Shown here piece by piece: positions 15,961 to 24,356 of a stretch of 64,000 bases of DNA. Below the pieces are notes generated by a model, which did not search any database, had not been told where the DNA came from, and saw only the letters and a list, made by a program, of their open reading frames with translations. Made by a program: the position numbers and the translations under genes. The first letter of the stretch is position 1. Each line of letters starts with the position of its first letter. Source of the stretch: JACCYI01 sp963828075 (GTDB lineage Bacteria; Actinomycetota; Thermoleophilia; Solirubrobacterales; Solirubrobacteraceae); contig CAWHDH010000021.1 of assembly GCA_963828075.1 (NCBI GenBank), positions 2,046,001 to 2,110,000 of the forward strand, written 5' to 3'.

Positions 15961-17252
15961 TGTCCACCTCGCTTACGGACACGCGTTCCGCTGAGCTCTA
16001 CGCCCGCGCGGTCCGCGTGCTCCCCGGCGGCGTCAATTCGCCGGTGCGCGCGATGCGCTCGATCGGGCGCGACCCGATCTTCATCGAGCGTGGCACCGGC
16101 GCCGAGCTGATCGACGTCGACGGCAACGTCTACGTCGACTACGTCTGCTCCTGGGGCCCGCTGATCCACGGCCACGCGCACCCGCTGATCCTGGAGCGGA
16201 TCGCCGAGGCGGCCGCGCTCGGGACGACGTTCGGCGCCGCGACCCAGGGGGAGGTCGAGCTCGCCGAGCTGGTCACCGGACGCATGCCCGCGGTCGACAT
16301 GCTGCGGATGACCTCGAGCGGGACCGAGGCGACGATGAGCGCCATCCGCCTCGCGCGCGCCGCCACCGGCCGCACGAAGATCCTGAAGTTCGCGGGCGCC
16401 TACCACGGCCACGTCGACGGGCTGCTCGCCGAGGCCGGCTCGGGGCTCGCCACCCAGGGGATCCCGAGCTCGCCCGGCGTCCCCGAGGCCGCCACCGCCG
16501 CGACGGTGATCGTCCCGTGGAACGACATCGCGGCGGTCGAGCGGGCCTTCGCCGAGCACGAGCTCGCCGCCGTCCTGGTCGAGGCGTATCCGGCCAACAT
16601 GGGGCTCGTCCCGCCCGCCGCCGGGCTGCTCGACCGCCTGCGCACGCTGGCCACCGAGCACGGCGCGGTGCTGGTCTTCGACGAGGTCATCACCGGCTTC
16701 CGGATCGCCCCCGGCGGGGCCCAGGAGCTCAGCGGCGTCCTGCCCGACCTGACGGTCATGGGCAAGGTCATCGGCGGCGGCCTGCCGGCGGCGGCGTACG
16801 GGGGCACGATCGAGCTGATGGAGCGGATCGCGCCCGCCGGCGACGTCTACCAGGCCGGGACCCTGTCCGGGAACCCGCTGGCGGTCGCCGCGGGCCGCGC
16901 GGCGCTCGAGCTGCTCGACGACGACGCGTACCTCCGGCTCGACCAGACGACGCGGACGCTTGCCGACGGCCTCGCCGCCGCCGCCGAGGAGCACGAGATC
17001 GCCGTCCAGGTCACGCAGACGTGTGGGCTGCTGACCGTGTTCTTCTCTGAGCATCCGGTCACCGACTACGTCCAGGCGCTCGCCTGCGACTCCGCCGCGC
17101 ACGCGGCCTGGTGCCGGGCGCTGCTGGCGCGCGGCGTCTACCCGCCGCCGTCGCAGTTCGAGGCCTGGTTCCCGTCGCTCGCCCACACCGACGACCACGT
17201 AACCCGGACGCTGGAGGCCGCGGCGGCCGCCTTCGCCGAGGTCGCCGGATGA
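15960..17252 (+). CDS. hemL: Glutamate-1-semialdehyde 2,1-aminomutase
   Basis: 430 residues. A PLP enzyme making 5-aminolevulinate from glutamate-1-semialdehyde in the C5 pathway. Family motifs include LPGGVNSPVRA (21-31), the SSGTEATMSAIRLAR phosphate loop (119-133), FAGAYHGHVDG (144-154), VFDEVITGFR (239-248, Asp to the PLP ring nitrogen) and VMGKVIGGGLP (267-277) with the Schiff-base lysine K269. The start ATG overlaps the preceding TAA (TAATG), so it is coupled to the decarboxylase-like gene. The presence of hemL means this organism uses glutamyl-tRNA for tetrapyrroles; hemA is not in the window. Confidence 0.95.
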   Translation: MSTSLTDTRSAELYARAVRVLPGGVNSPVRAMRSIGRDPIFIERGTGAELIDVDGNVYVDYVCSWGPLIHGHAHPLILERIAEAAALGTTFGAATQGEVELAELVTGRMPAVDMLRMTSSGTEATMSAIRLARAATGRTKILKFAGAYHGHVDGLLAEAGSGLATQGIPSSPGVPEAATAATVIVPWNDIAAVERAFAEHELAAVLVEAYPANMGLVPPAAGLLDRLRTLATEHGAVLVFDEVITGFRIAPGGAQELSGVLPDLTVMGKVIGGGLPAAAYGGTIELMERIAPAGDVYQAGTLSGNPLAVAAGRAALELLDDDAYLRLDQTTRTLADGLAAAAEEHEIAVQVTQTCGLLTVFFSEHPVTDYVQALACDSAAHAAWCRALLARGVYPPPSQFEAWFPSLAHTDDHVTRTLEAAAAAFAEVAG

Positions 17253-17716
17253 CCGCTCCGGCGCTCGCGGCGCTGGCGCTCGAGGTCCGCGGCATGGGCG
17301 GGCAGCTGGCGACCGCCGCCGTCGAGCCTGGCCGTGCGACCACACCGCACGGCGATACGGCGGCGGCCGGGCCCCGCGCCCGCGGCCACGAGGCCGCCTA
17401 CGCCCTGCTCGTCGAGGCGGTTCGCGAGGGCTACGAGCTGCACTACGGCGAGGGCCGCGTGCTGCGCCCCGAGGACGCGGACCTCGCGCTCCTGGCCGGG
17501 GACCGTCTCTACGCGTTCGGCCTCGCGCGCCTCGCGGAGCTGGGCGACCTCGACGCCGTCGCCGAGCTCGCGGACATCATCTCGCTGAGTGCCCAGGCGC
17601 AGGCAGAGGGCCGTCACGGCGTCGCTGAGGCCGCCTGGACGGCCGGCGCGGCGGCGATCGGAGGCACCGCCGGGCCGGGTCATGCGGCCGACAAAGCGGC
17701 CTGGCGCGCCGGTTAA
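17249..17716 (+). CDS. Small alanine-rich protein of unknown function, between hemL and qcrA
   Basis: 155 residues, ATG overlapping the hemL stop. The sequence is alanine/glycine-rich with a helical middle (AYALLVEAVREGYELHYGEG, then PEDADLALLAGDRLYAFGLARLAELGDL) and no signal peptide or membrane span. Its fusion-like coupling to hemL and position just before the cytochrome bc operon suggest a role in heme or respiratory-complex maturation, but nothing in the sequence proves it. Codon use is like its neighbours, so it is a real gene. Confidence 0.65.
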   Translation: MTAPALAALALEVRGMGGQLATAAVEPGRATTPHGDTAAAGPRARGHEAAYALLVEAVREGYELHYGEGRVLRPEDADLALLAGDRLYAFGLARLAELGDLDAVAELADIISLSAQAQAEGRHGVAEAAWTAGAAAIGGTAGPGHAADKAAWRAG

Positions 17717-17753
17717 AGAGCGCCATCTCACTTTCCCGCGAGGCGCCGGAGGG

Positions 17754-17759
17754 TATTCT
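17754..17759 (+). promoter_or_regulatory. Candidate -10 element of the qcr operon
   Basis: TATTCT at 17754-17759 is the most AT-rich hexamer in the 89-base gap before qcrA. It predicts a start near 17766 and a leader of about 40 nt containing a CCCC/GGGG hairpin. A clear -35 box is not seen. Confidence 0.35.
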
Positions 17760-17805
17760 TCGGCATCCGCCCCCCAGCCGGGGCTGAGCCTCCGCCGCTC
17801 GTACG

Positions 17806-18468
17806 ATGCCCGACCGCCGAACGCCCCCCAAGAGCAAGTACACCGCCGACCGGATGATCCCGGGCGCCTTCGAGGGCGAGACGGTCACGCGGCGGCGCAT
17901 GATGACCCTCGTGGCCCACGGCGCCGGCGCCACGGCGGCGATGGCGTTCACGCTCCCGGCGCTCGGCTTCGCCGCCGGCTCGGCGATCTTCGAGCGGCCG
18001 AAGGTCCGGTGGGAGGCGGTCGGCAGCCCCGACGACTTCACGGACGACACCTACACGCCGAAGGTCGTCACGACCGTCGCGAACGTCGGCGAGGTCGGCA
18101 AGACCACGGTGTACATCCGCCGCTACAACCCGGACATCGACGCGGCCAAGTTCGAGGAGTTCGTGGTGCTGACCACGCGCTGCATGCACCTGGGGTGCCC
18201 GGTCCGCTACACGGCGGCGGCGCAGAAGTTCATCTGCCCGTGCCACGGCGGCGTCTACGACTTCGAGGGCAAGGTCGAGGGCGGCCCGCCGGTCCGGCCG
18301 CTGGACCGCTTCTACAACCGCATCCGCAACGGCCAGCTGGAGATCGGGCCGCGCTACTCGGTCAACGGGGACCTTCGCCGCTTCCCCTCCTACCGTGATC
18401 CCGGCCAGGACCTCGACGGCATCGGCCAGTACCTGTACCCCGGCCGCTTCTCCACCCCGAAGCTGTAG
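17806..18468 (+). CDS. qcrA: Rieske iron-sulfur protein of the menaquinol:cytochrome c reductase
   Basis: 220 residues. A twin-arginine type N-terminus (TRRRMM at 28-33) precedes a single hydrophobic anchor (residues 36-62), so export should depend on the Tat system encoded 4 kb downstream. The [2Fe-2S] ligands are in CMHLGCP (C126, H128) and CPCHGG (C144, H147), with C131 and C146 as the usual disulfide pair. It oxidises menaquinol and passes electrons to cytochrome c on the outer membrane face. It heads the qcrABC operon, with 12 bases to qcrB. Confidence 0.93.
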   Translation: MPDRRTPPKSKYTADRMIPGAFEGETVTRRRMMTLVAHGAGATAAMAFTLPALGFAAGSAIFERPKVRWEAVGSPDDFTDDTYTPKVVTTVANVGEVGKTTVYIRRYNPDIDAAKFEEFVVLTTRCMHLGCPVRYTAAAQKFICPCHGGVYDFEGKVEGGPPVRPLDRFYNRIRNGQLEIGPRYSVNGDLRRFPSYRDPGQDLDGIGQYLYPGRFSTPKL

Positions 18469-18480
18469 GCAGGTCACCTC

Positions 18481-19278
18481 ATGGCAAAGCTCAAGCTCCC
18501 GGCCCCGCCGCTTCCCTCCGCCCTCCAGCCGAAGCCCAAGCGCCCGGGGCAGGCCGAGAAGGTCGGCCCGGTCGACCAGGCCAAGGAAGCCGGCATCTCG
18601 ACCGTCGACTGGATCGACGAGCGCACGTCGCTGTCGGGCGCGACGCGCTGGCTGCTGTTCCGCAAGGTGCCGAAGGGGACCAACTGGTTCTACACGCTCG
18701 GGTCGGCGACGCTGTTCGCGTTCCTCTCGCAGGCCACCACCGGCGTCTTCCTGGCGATGTACTACGACCCGTCGGCCACGCGCGCCTACGAGTCGGTCCG
18801 CTTCCTCACCAACGAGGTCTTCCTCGGCGAGTTCGTCCGCGGCATGCACCGCTGGGGCTCGTCGGTCATGGTGATCCTGCTGTTCCTGCACATGGGCAGG
18901 ACCTTCTTCTTCGGCGCGTACAAGTACCCCCGCGAGCTCAACTGGATCATCGGCGTGATCCTGCTCGTGCTGACGATGACGATGTCGTTCACGGGCTACC
19001 TGCTGCCGTTCGACCAGCGGTCCTACTGGGCGACGATCGTGGGCGTGAACATCAACGGCACCGGCCCGCACGTCGGCCCGTTCCTGTCGGACTTCCTGCG
19101 CGGCGGCGCGGAGTTCGGGGCGACGACGCTGTCGCGGTTCTACGCCATCCACATGCTGCTCGTGCCCGGAGGGCTGATCGCCCTGATCGGCGCGCACCTC
19201 TACCTCGTCACCAAGCTCGGCACCACGGCACCGCCGTGGCTGAAGGCCAACGGGCAGGGCGACCGGGAGCGCGTGTGA
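18481..19278 (+). CDS. qcrB: Cytochrome b (b6-type N-terminal subunit) of the bc complex
   Basis: 265 residues with a long proline-rich cytoplasmic head (about 60 residues) and four membrane helices. Bis-histidine heme ligands are H123 and H137 in helix B (GMHRWGSS, LHMGR) and H224 and H239 in helix D (FYAIHMLLVP, GAHLYLV). The 14/15 spacing, with 15 in helix D, is the b6f-like pattern. This is the short cytochrome b that pairs with a separate subunit IV, as in Bacillus, unlike the ~540-residue fused QcrB of mycobacteria. The head before the first helix is longer than in Bacillus QcrB. Confidence 0.92.
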   Translation: MAKLKLPAPPLPSALQPKPKRPGQAEKVGPVDQAKEAGISTVDWIDERTSLSGATRWLLFRKVPKGTNWFYTLGSATLFAFLSQATTGVFLAMYYDPSATRAYESVRFLTNEVFLGEFVRGMHRWGSSVMVILLFLHMGRTFFFGAYKYPRELNWIIGVILLVLTMTMSFTGYLLPFDQRSYWATIVGVNINGTGPHVGPFLSDFLRGGAEFGATTLSRFYAIHMLLVPGGLIALIGAHLYLVTKLGTTAPPWLKANGQGDRERV

Positions 19279-19279
19279 G

Positions 19280-20008
19280 ATGAACCAGCGCGAGAAGGAG
19301 GAGTACCTCCGCGAGTACTCGATCCTGAAATCGCAGGGCAAGCCGTTCTTCCCCTACGCGGTGGCCAAGGACGGCGCGATGGCCGTCGTCGTGATGATCA
19401 CGATCATCCTGATGTCGCTGACGCTCGGCGCCGAGCTCGGCCCGAAGGCCGACCCGACGACGACCACGTACGTGCCGCGGCCCGAGTGGTACTTCTTCTT
19501 CCTCTTCGAGCTGCTGCGCATCATCAAGCCGGCGATCCTCACGCCGCTGGCGACGATCGGCATCCCGACGATCTGCCTGATCCTGCTGATCCTGCTGCCG
19601 TTCTACGACCGCAGCCCGGAACGGCGCCCCGAGCGCCGGCCGCTCGCGACGACGGCCGGCATCTTCACCATCATCGCCATCGGCTACCTGACCTACCTCG
19701 GTGCCGCGGCGGGCTCGCCGAACGAGATCGACATGAAGGTCGAGCCGCAGTACGAGGCGGGCAAGCTGGTGACCGCCCAGTCGGGCTGCCTCGCGTGCCA
19801 CAAGATCGGCCACAACGGCAACGACGGCCCAGGCCCGCAGCTGACCGACATCGGCGACAAGCTGCCCAAGGCGGCGATCCTCCGAACGCTCGACAACCCG
19901 ACCGCGCCGATGCCGTCCTTCAAGGGGCTCCCGGAGGAGAAGAAGACGGCGCTGGTCGAATTCCTCGCCCAGTTGAAGGGCGAGAAGCACGCCACGGCCG
20001 CCGAGTAG
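19280..20008 (+). CDS. qcrC: Subunit IV fused to cytochrome c (Bacillus QcrC-type)
   Basis: 242 residues. The first half is subunit IV of the b6-type complex, with about three helices and the quinol-site motif PEWY (68-71). A fourth hydrophobic segment (126-143) links it to a cytochrome c domain with one heme site CLACH (C170, C173, H174) and a likely Met ligand at M211 (PMPSFKGL). The fusion removes the need for a separate soluble cytochrome c, as in Gram-positive menaquinol:cytochrome c reductases. Two bases separate it from qcrB. Together with qcrA/B it forms a complete catalytic core. Confidence 0.9.
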   Translation: MNQREKEEYLREYSILKSQGKPFFPYAVAKDGAMAVVVMITIILMSLTLGAELGPKADPTTTTYVPRPEWYFFFLFELLRIIKPAILTPLATIGIPTICLILLILLPFYDRSPERRPERRPLATTAGIFTIIAIGYLTYLGAAAGSPNEIDMKVEPQYEAGKLVTAQSGCLACHKIGHNGNDGPGPQLTDIGDKLPKAAILRTLDNPTAPMPSFKGLPEEKKTALVEFLAQLKGEKHATAAE

Positions 20009-20021
20009 TGGTGGCGCCGCA

Positions 20022-20729
20022 GTGAGCGGGGTGGCCTCGGGGACGCTCGAGGAGGGTCAGGTCCGGGCGATGTTCGACCGGATCGCGGGTCCCTACGACG
20101 CGATGAACTCCGTCATGACGGCGGGGCTGCACCACCGCTGGCGCTCGCGGGCGGCCGACCTCGCGCGGCTGGGGCCCGGCGACCGCGCGCTCGACGTCGC
20201 GACGGGCACGGGCGATCTCGCCGTCGAGCTGGCGCGGCGTGTGGGCCCCTCGGGCGAGGTGGTCGGCTCGGACTTCTCGGAGGGCATGCTCGAGCGCGCC
20301 CGCCAGAAGGCGCCGGAGATCCGCTGGGAGTGGGCCAACGCGATGGCGCTGCCGTACGCCGACGGCGAGTTCGCCGCCGCGACCGTCGGCTTCGGTGCGC
20401 GCAACTTCTCGGACCTCGACCGCGGCCTCGCCGAGATGGCCCGCGTCGTGCGCCCCTCCGGGCGGGTCGTGATCCTCGAGATCACCACGCCGACGCGCCC
20501 GCCGCTGTCGAGCTTCTTCTCGATCTGGTTCGATCGGCTGGTCCCCGCCTTGGGGCGCGTGGCCGGTGATCCGGACGCCTACACGTACCTGCCGAGCTCG
20601 GTCAAGCGCTTCCCCGGGCCCGAGGCGCTCGGGGCCGCGATGGAGCGCGCCGGGCTGACCGACATCCGCTGGATCCTCACCGCCGGCGGGATCATCGCGC
20701 TGCACTCCGGAACGGTCCGCGGCTCATGA
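20022..20729 (+). CDS. menG: Demethylmenaquinone methyltransferase
   Basis: 235 residues of the UbiE/MenG family, the last methylation in menaquinone synthesis. SAM-binding motif I is ALDVATGTGDLAVELA; the family signatures are RIAGPYDAMNSVMT at the N-terminus and AVGFGARNFSDLDRGLAEM (here TVGFGARNF) in the middle, with YTYLPSSVKRFPGPEALG near the end. The GTG at 20022 is the likely start; a second GTG lies nine bases later. It follows qcrC by 13 bases and overlaps the prenyl synthase gene, so the quinone substrate of the complex is made next to the complex itself. Confidence 0.9.
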   Translation: MSGVASGTLEEGQVRAMFDRIAGPYDAMNSVMTAGLHHRWRSRAADLARLGPGDRALDVATGTGDLAVELARRVGPSGEVVGSDFSEGMLERARQKAPEIRWEWANAMALPYADGEFAAATVGFGARNFSDLDRGLAEMARVVRPSGRVVILEITTPTRPPLSSFFSIWFDRLVPALGRVAGDPDAYTYLPSSVKRFPGPEALGAAMERAGLTDIRWILTAGGIIALHSGTVRGS

Positions 20730-21709
20730 GCTCCGCCGAGGCGGTCACGGCGGTCATCGAGGCGGGCGGCGCCCACGTGCCCGCGCTGATGGAGCGCCTC
20801 GAGGAGCGCCTCGCGCTGCTCGCCAGGTCGCACGGCGCGGTGCTGGCCGAGCACGCGGGCTCGACGATCGCCGCGGGCGGCAAGCGCCTGCGCCCGCTGC
20901 TGGTGTTCCTCGCCTCGGGCCCGCCCGCCTCTGAGGAGATGGCCGTGCGGATCCTGCGGGCCGCCGTCGCCGTCGAGCTCGTCCACTCGGCGACGCTCGT
21001 CCACGACGACGTCCTCGACGCCGCACCCCTGCGCCGCGGGCGCCCGACCGTGGTGGCGACCGCAGGGCGGGCGATCGCGACGGCGACCGGCGACCTGCTG
21101 TTCTCGCGCGCGTTCGCCGAGCTGGCGGCCACTCGCAACCCTGAGCTCGTCCGCGTCCTCTCGCGCGCGTCGTCGGCGCTCGCCGAGGGCGAGTTGCTCC
21201 AGCGCGCCGATGCGTGGGACGCCACGATCTCCCGCGAGCGCTACGAGCAGCGCTGCGATCTCAAGACCGCGCGCCTGTTCGAGGCGGCCGCCCAGCTGGG
21301 CGCGCTGGCGGCGGGCGGGCCGGCGGAGGCGCTCGGCGACTTCGGCCGGCGCATCGGCCTGGCCTTCCAGATCCTCGACGACGTGCTCGACGTGTCAGGG
21401 CCGCCGGAGCGCACCGGCAAGCACCGCGGGACCGACCTCCTCGACGGGACGGTGACGCTCCCGCTCATCCTCGCCCGCGAGCGCGATCCGGAGCTGGCGC
21501 GCGTTGACATGCGCGCCGCCGCGATCCGCACGCCCGCGCAGGCCGAGACGATCTGCGACGCGATCGCGGCGACGGGGGCGCTGGAGATCGCGAAGGCCGA
21601 GGCGCTGGCGATCGTCGAGGATGCCAAGCGCTCGCTGCCGGACCTGCCCGAGGGCCAGCGCGGGGCGCTGGAGCTCGTGGCGGACGGGGTGGTGGAGCGG
21701 TACGCCTAG
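20726..21709 (+). CDS. Polyprenyl diphosphate synthase (long-chain, menaquinone side chain)
   Basis: 327 residues. Trans-prenyltransferase fold with the first aspartate-rich motif LVHDDVLD in the HSATLVHDDVLDAA helix and the second motif in AFQILDDVLDVSG. GGKRLRPLL (family basic motif) lies near residue 52. The residues before the first DDxxD are small, and product length cannot be read reliably. Its overlap with menG suggests hepta- to nonaprenyl diphosphate for menaquinone. It ends before a convergent zinc-ribbon gene. Confidence 0.88.
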   Translation: MSSAEAVTAVIEAGGAHVPALMERLEERLALLARSHGAVLAEHAGSTIAAGGKRLRPLLVFLASGPPASEEMAVRILRAAVAVELVHSATLVHDDVLDAAPLRRGRPTVVATAGRAIATATGDLLFSRAFAELAATRNPELVRVLSRASSALAEGELLQRADAWDATISRERYEQRCDLKTARLFEAAAQLGALAAGGPAEALGDFGRRIGLAFQILDDVLDVSGPPERTGKHRGTDLLDGTVTLPLILARERDPELARVDMRAAAIRTPAQAETICDAIAATGALEIAKAEALAIVEDAKRSLPDLPEGQRGALELVADGVVERYA

Positions 21710-21723
21710 CGGCGCGAGGGCCG

Positions 21724-22158
21724 CTAGAAGTCCATCGGCCAGATGGCGTCGGAGGCCAGAGCCGCGGTGAAGCGCTCGATCTCCTCTTCCATGTTGGCCC
21801 GCGTAAGACGCTTGAGATCACGCACGAGCGCGGCGGTGCCGCGGTCGAGCTCGTCGTCGAAGCGGTCGACGACGTCCTGGGTGTACGTGCCGACGTCGAA
21901 CCACTCGCAGTTCGGGCAGCGGAGGTCGACGGACCAGTGGGTCCCGGAGACTTCCTCCCACTCGATCGGATAGACCAGGCCCGCGTCGCAGGTCGGGCAG
22001 ATGTGCAGCTCCTCGCCGGTGGCCGGGGTGGCCTGCGGTGAGGCGGCAGCGGCCTCGAGGCCGGCCGGCTGGGGGTCGAAGTAGACGACCTCGATGGACC
22101 GGCCGGAAGGAAGGACGACCCGGCGGACGTGGTGGCTGTTATCTGAGTTCTGGTTCAT
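21724..22158 (-). CDS. Conserved small zinc-ribbon protein of unknown function
   Basis: 144 residues from the ATG at 22158, which is preceded by AAGGGA at 7-9 bases, a good ribosome site; the longer open frame is antisense to tatA and rejected. A beta-strand head (VVLPSGRSIEVVYFDPQ) is followed by two cysteine pairs, CPTCDAG (C54, C57) and CPNCEW (C81, C84), making a zinc ribbon, then a helical acidic tail (DVVDRFDDELDRGTAALV). I do not recognise a named family. It converges on the prenyl synthase gene and diverges from tatA. Confidence 0.72.
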   Translation of the reverse strand: MNQNSDNSHHVRRVVLPSGRSIEVVYFDPQPAGLEAAAASPQATPATGEELHICPTCDAGLVYPIEWEEVSGTHWSVDLRCPNCEWFDVGTYTQDVVDRFDDELDRGTAALVRDLKRLTRANMEEEIERFTAALASDAIWPMDF

Positions 22159-22273
22159 ATCGAGTTCCCTTAGGTGGACCATTGATCGGCACGCCCATGC
22201 CCCGACTTGACCTTCCGCTCGATGAATTTCGAGCGCTACCCTTCGACCACCCCCTCTGGAGGTCAACGACCCC

Positions 22274-22570
22274 ATGAATCTCGCCTTCATCCAGGGCATC
22301 GGCCCGACCGAGCTGGTCATCGTCCTGGTCATCGTGCTTCTCATCTTCGGCCCCAAGCGGCTGCCCAGCCTGGCGCGCTCCATGGGCACCGGAATGCGTG
22401 AGTTCAAGGACTCCGTGACCGGCAAGGCCGACCGCGACGATGACGTCGTCACCTCCGGCCCCGTCGCCGAAGACGAGGCGCGCGCCGACGCCCAGGCGGC
22501 GCTCGGGCGGCCGGAGGAGGCCGAATCTGAGCTCGGCCGCGAGGGCGAGCCCCTCTCCGACCAGCGCTAG
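22274..22570 (+). CDS. tatA: Sec-independent protein translocase subunit TatA
   Basis: 98 residues. One N-terminal membrane helix (GPTELVIVLVIVLLIFGPKRLP) leads into the family FGPKRLPSLARSMG hinge and amphipathic helix with the F-x-x-S/D-V pattern, then an acidic disordered tail. It forms the pore-like part of the Tat system for folded proteins such as the Rieske protein upstream. A strong ribosome site GGAGGT at 22258-22263 precedes the ATG. The next gene is tatC, nine bases away. No tatB is nearby; TatA may serve both roles, as in many Gram-positive bacteria. Confidence 0.92.
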   Translation: MNLAFIQGIGPTELVIVLVIVLLIFGPKRLPSLARSMGTGMREFKDSVTGKADRDDDVVTSGPVAEDEARADAQAALGRPEEAESELGREGEPLSDQR

Positions 22571-22579
22571 GTCCGCCAG

Positions 22580-23632
22580 GTGGCGGTCCGGCTACGACGA
22601 GGTCCTTCCGCGGCCACCGCGATCCGCACGATCGGTCACGACGACCGGCTGAGCCTCGTCGAGCATCTCGACGAGCTCCGGACGCGGCTGATCATCTGCA
22701 TCGCGGCGGTGGCGGTCTGCTTCGGCTTCTGCGCGTGGCAGAACGGCCAGATCCTCGACCTCGTCAACGAGCCGCTCGAGAAGACCGCCTTCAAGAAGGA
22801 GGGCAAGGGGGCGAACAAGGACCCGTTCGAGCAGACGGCCGCGTTCCAGACCCAGGTCAAGCGGACCGCGCTCGCCAGCGAGCAGGCACTCCTGCGACTG
22901 GCCGCGCAGGCCGACTCGATCGCCGACGCGCGGCTGTTCGGCGAGCTGGCCGCGCGGCAGCACGACCTGGCCGCCAGCGTCCCGCCCCGCCGGGCGAAGC
23001 GGCCCGTGACCCTCGGTGTCGGCGAGCCGTTCACGCAGACGATCAAGGTGGCGGGCTATGCGGCGCTGCTGCTCGCGCTCCCGCTGATCCTGTACCAGAT
23101 GTACGCGTTCATCCTCCCGGCCTTCTCCCCGCGCGAGAAGGAGGTCGCGCTGCCGCTGATGATCGCCGTGCCGTTCCTGTTCGCCGCCGGGGTGGTGTTC
23201 GGCTACATGGCGGTGCTCCCGAGCGCCGTCGACTTCCTGCAGAACTTCAACGACGACCAGTACGACATCCTGCTCCAGGCCCGCGACTACTACAAGTTCG
23301 CGATCACGGTCCTGATCGCGCTCGGGCTCGCGTTCCAGGTGCCGATCGGCATGATCGCGATCACGCGGGTCGGCATCGTGAGCGTCGCCCAGCTGCGTGC
23401 GAACCGCCGCTACGCGATCCTGATCATCGCCGTCATGGCCATGCTGCTGCCCGGCCAGGACCCGGTCACGATGCTCATGATCATGGTCCCGATGTACGCG
23501 CTGTACGAGGGCTCTATCCTCGTAGCAGCGGTCCTCGACCGCCGGGCGGAGCGGGCCGCGGTGCGCGAGGCCGCCAAGATGGCGGCCGCCAACGAAGCAG
23601 AGCTGCTCCCGCTGGACCCCGACGACGACTGA
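22580..23632 (+). CDS. tatC: Sec-independent protein translocase TatC with a long first extracytoplasmic loop
   Basis: 350 residues, about 100 longer than most TatC proteins. The signal-peptide-binding N-terminal motif LVEHLDELRTRL (26-37) and the later GEPFTQTIK (148-156) and FILPAFSPREKE (177-188) are intact, with six helices in the expected order. The extra length is a charged, helical insertion at about residues 66-144 between helix 1 and the GEPF motif (KKEGKGANKDPFEQ... RRAKRPVTLG). GTG start at 22580. The insertion would sit outside the membrane beside the twin-arginine substrate path. Together with tatA it makes a minimal Tat system. Confidence 0.9.
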   Translation: MAVRLRRGPSAATAIRTIGHDDRLSLVEHLDELRTRLIICIAAVAVCFGFCAWQNGQILDLVNEPLEKTAFKKEGKGANKDPFEQTAAFQTQVKRTALASEQALLRLAAQADSIADARLFGELAARQHDLAASVPPRRAKRPVTLGVGEPFTQTIKVAGYAALLLALPLILYQMYAFILPAFSPREKEVALPLMIAVPFLFAAGVVFGYMAVLPSAVDFLQNFNDDQYDILLQARDYYKFAITVLIALGLAFQVPIGMIAITRVGIVSVAQLRANRRYAILIIAVMAMLLPGQDPVTMLMIMVPMYALYEGSILVAAVLDRRAERAAVREAAKMAAANEAELLPLDPDDD

Positions 23633-23650
23633 CCCAGGAACCAGGCACCC

Positions 23651-24325
23651 ATGCTCTTCGACCTCCGCGGCCGTGGCCGCAAGAACACCATCAAGGTGAT
23701 CTACGTCTCGCTCGCCATCCTGATGGGCGGCGGCCTCGTGCTGTTCGGCATCGGCGGCGACGTCTCGGGCGGCCTGGTCGACGCGATCACCGAGCGCGGC
23801 GCCGGCAGCGACACCGGCACCGAGCGCTTCATCAAGCGCGAGCGTGCGGCGGCGGCCAAGACGCGCGCGAACCCCGAGGACGGCGCGGCGTGGATCGAGC
23901 TCGCTCGCTCGCGGTTCTCGCAGGCCGGCATCGGCGAGAACTTCGACCCCAGCCGCAACGTCTACACCGACAAGGGCAAGGCCAAGCTGCGCGGCGCGTC
24001 CCAGGCGTGGGAGCGCTACCTGGCGCTGGACCCGCCGGCCTCGCAGGCGTCGGAGGCCGCGGGGATCATGGTCCAGGCCTATTCGCCTGAAGGCCTCAAC
24101 GAACCGGCGAAGGCGGCGAGCGCGCAGGAGATCATCGCCGAGGCCCGCCCGGGGCCCAACACCTACGCCCAGCTCGCCGTCTACGCATACGCCGCCGGGC
24201 AGAAGCGCAAGGGCGATCTGGCCAAGGAGAAGGCCCTCGAGCTGGCGCCCAAGGACGAGCGCGAGGCGCTTCGCGGGCAGCTCGAATCGGCTGCCGCAGA
24301 GGCCACCGCACCGAGCGGCGAGTAG
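23651..24325 (+). CDS. Membrane-anchored TPR-like protein
   Basis: 224 residues. A short basic N-terminus is followed by one membrane helix (VIYVSLAILMGGGLVLFGIGG, about 16-36), then alpha-helical pairs resembling tetratricopeptide repeats: NPEDGAAWIELARSRF, KAKLRGASQAWERYLALDP and TYAQLAVYAYAAGQKRKGDLAK. The layout suggests a scaffold at the outer face of the membrane. It follows tatC by 18 bases and may be in the same transcription unit; a link to Tat export is only positional. Confidence 0.7.
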   Translation: MLFDLRGRGRKNTIKVIYVSLAILMGGGLVLFGIGGDVSGGLVDAITERGAGSDTGTERFIKRERAAAAKTRANPEDGAAWIELARSRFSQAGIGENFDPSRNVYTDKGKAKLRGASQAWERYLALDPPASQASEAAGIMVQAYSPEGLNEPAKAASAQEIIAEARPGPNTYAQLAVYAYAAGQKRKGDLAKEKALELAPKDEREALRGQLESAAAEATAPSGE

Positions 24326-24338
24326 CACCCGGTCCTAC

Positions 24339-24344
24339 TACACT
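24339..24344 (+). promoter_or_regulatory. -10 element of the tRNA-Lys gene
   Basis: TACACT ends 12 bases before the first tRNA base, placing the transcript start about 6 bases upstream of the mature 5' end. It lies just after the TPR gene stop codon. No clear -35 box is seen. Confidence 0.5.
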
Positions 24345-24356
24345 GCTCGACTCCTC

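Noticed and set aside
22592..24328. 578-codon minus-strand open frame opposite tatC and the TPR gene
   Set aside because: Shadow of tatC; sequence is repetitive Arg/Asp/Val without any family match.
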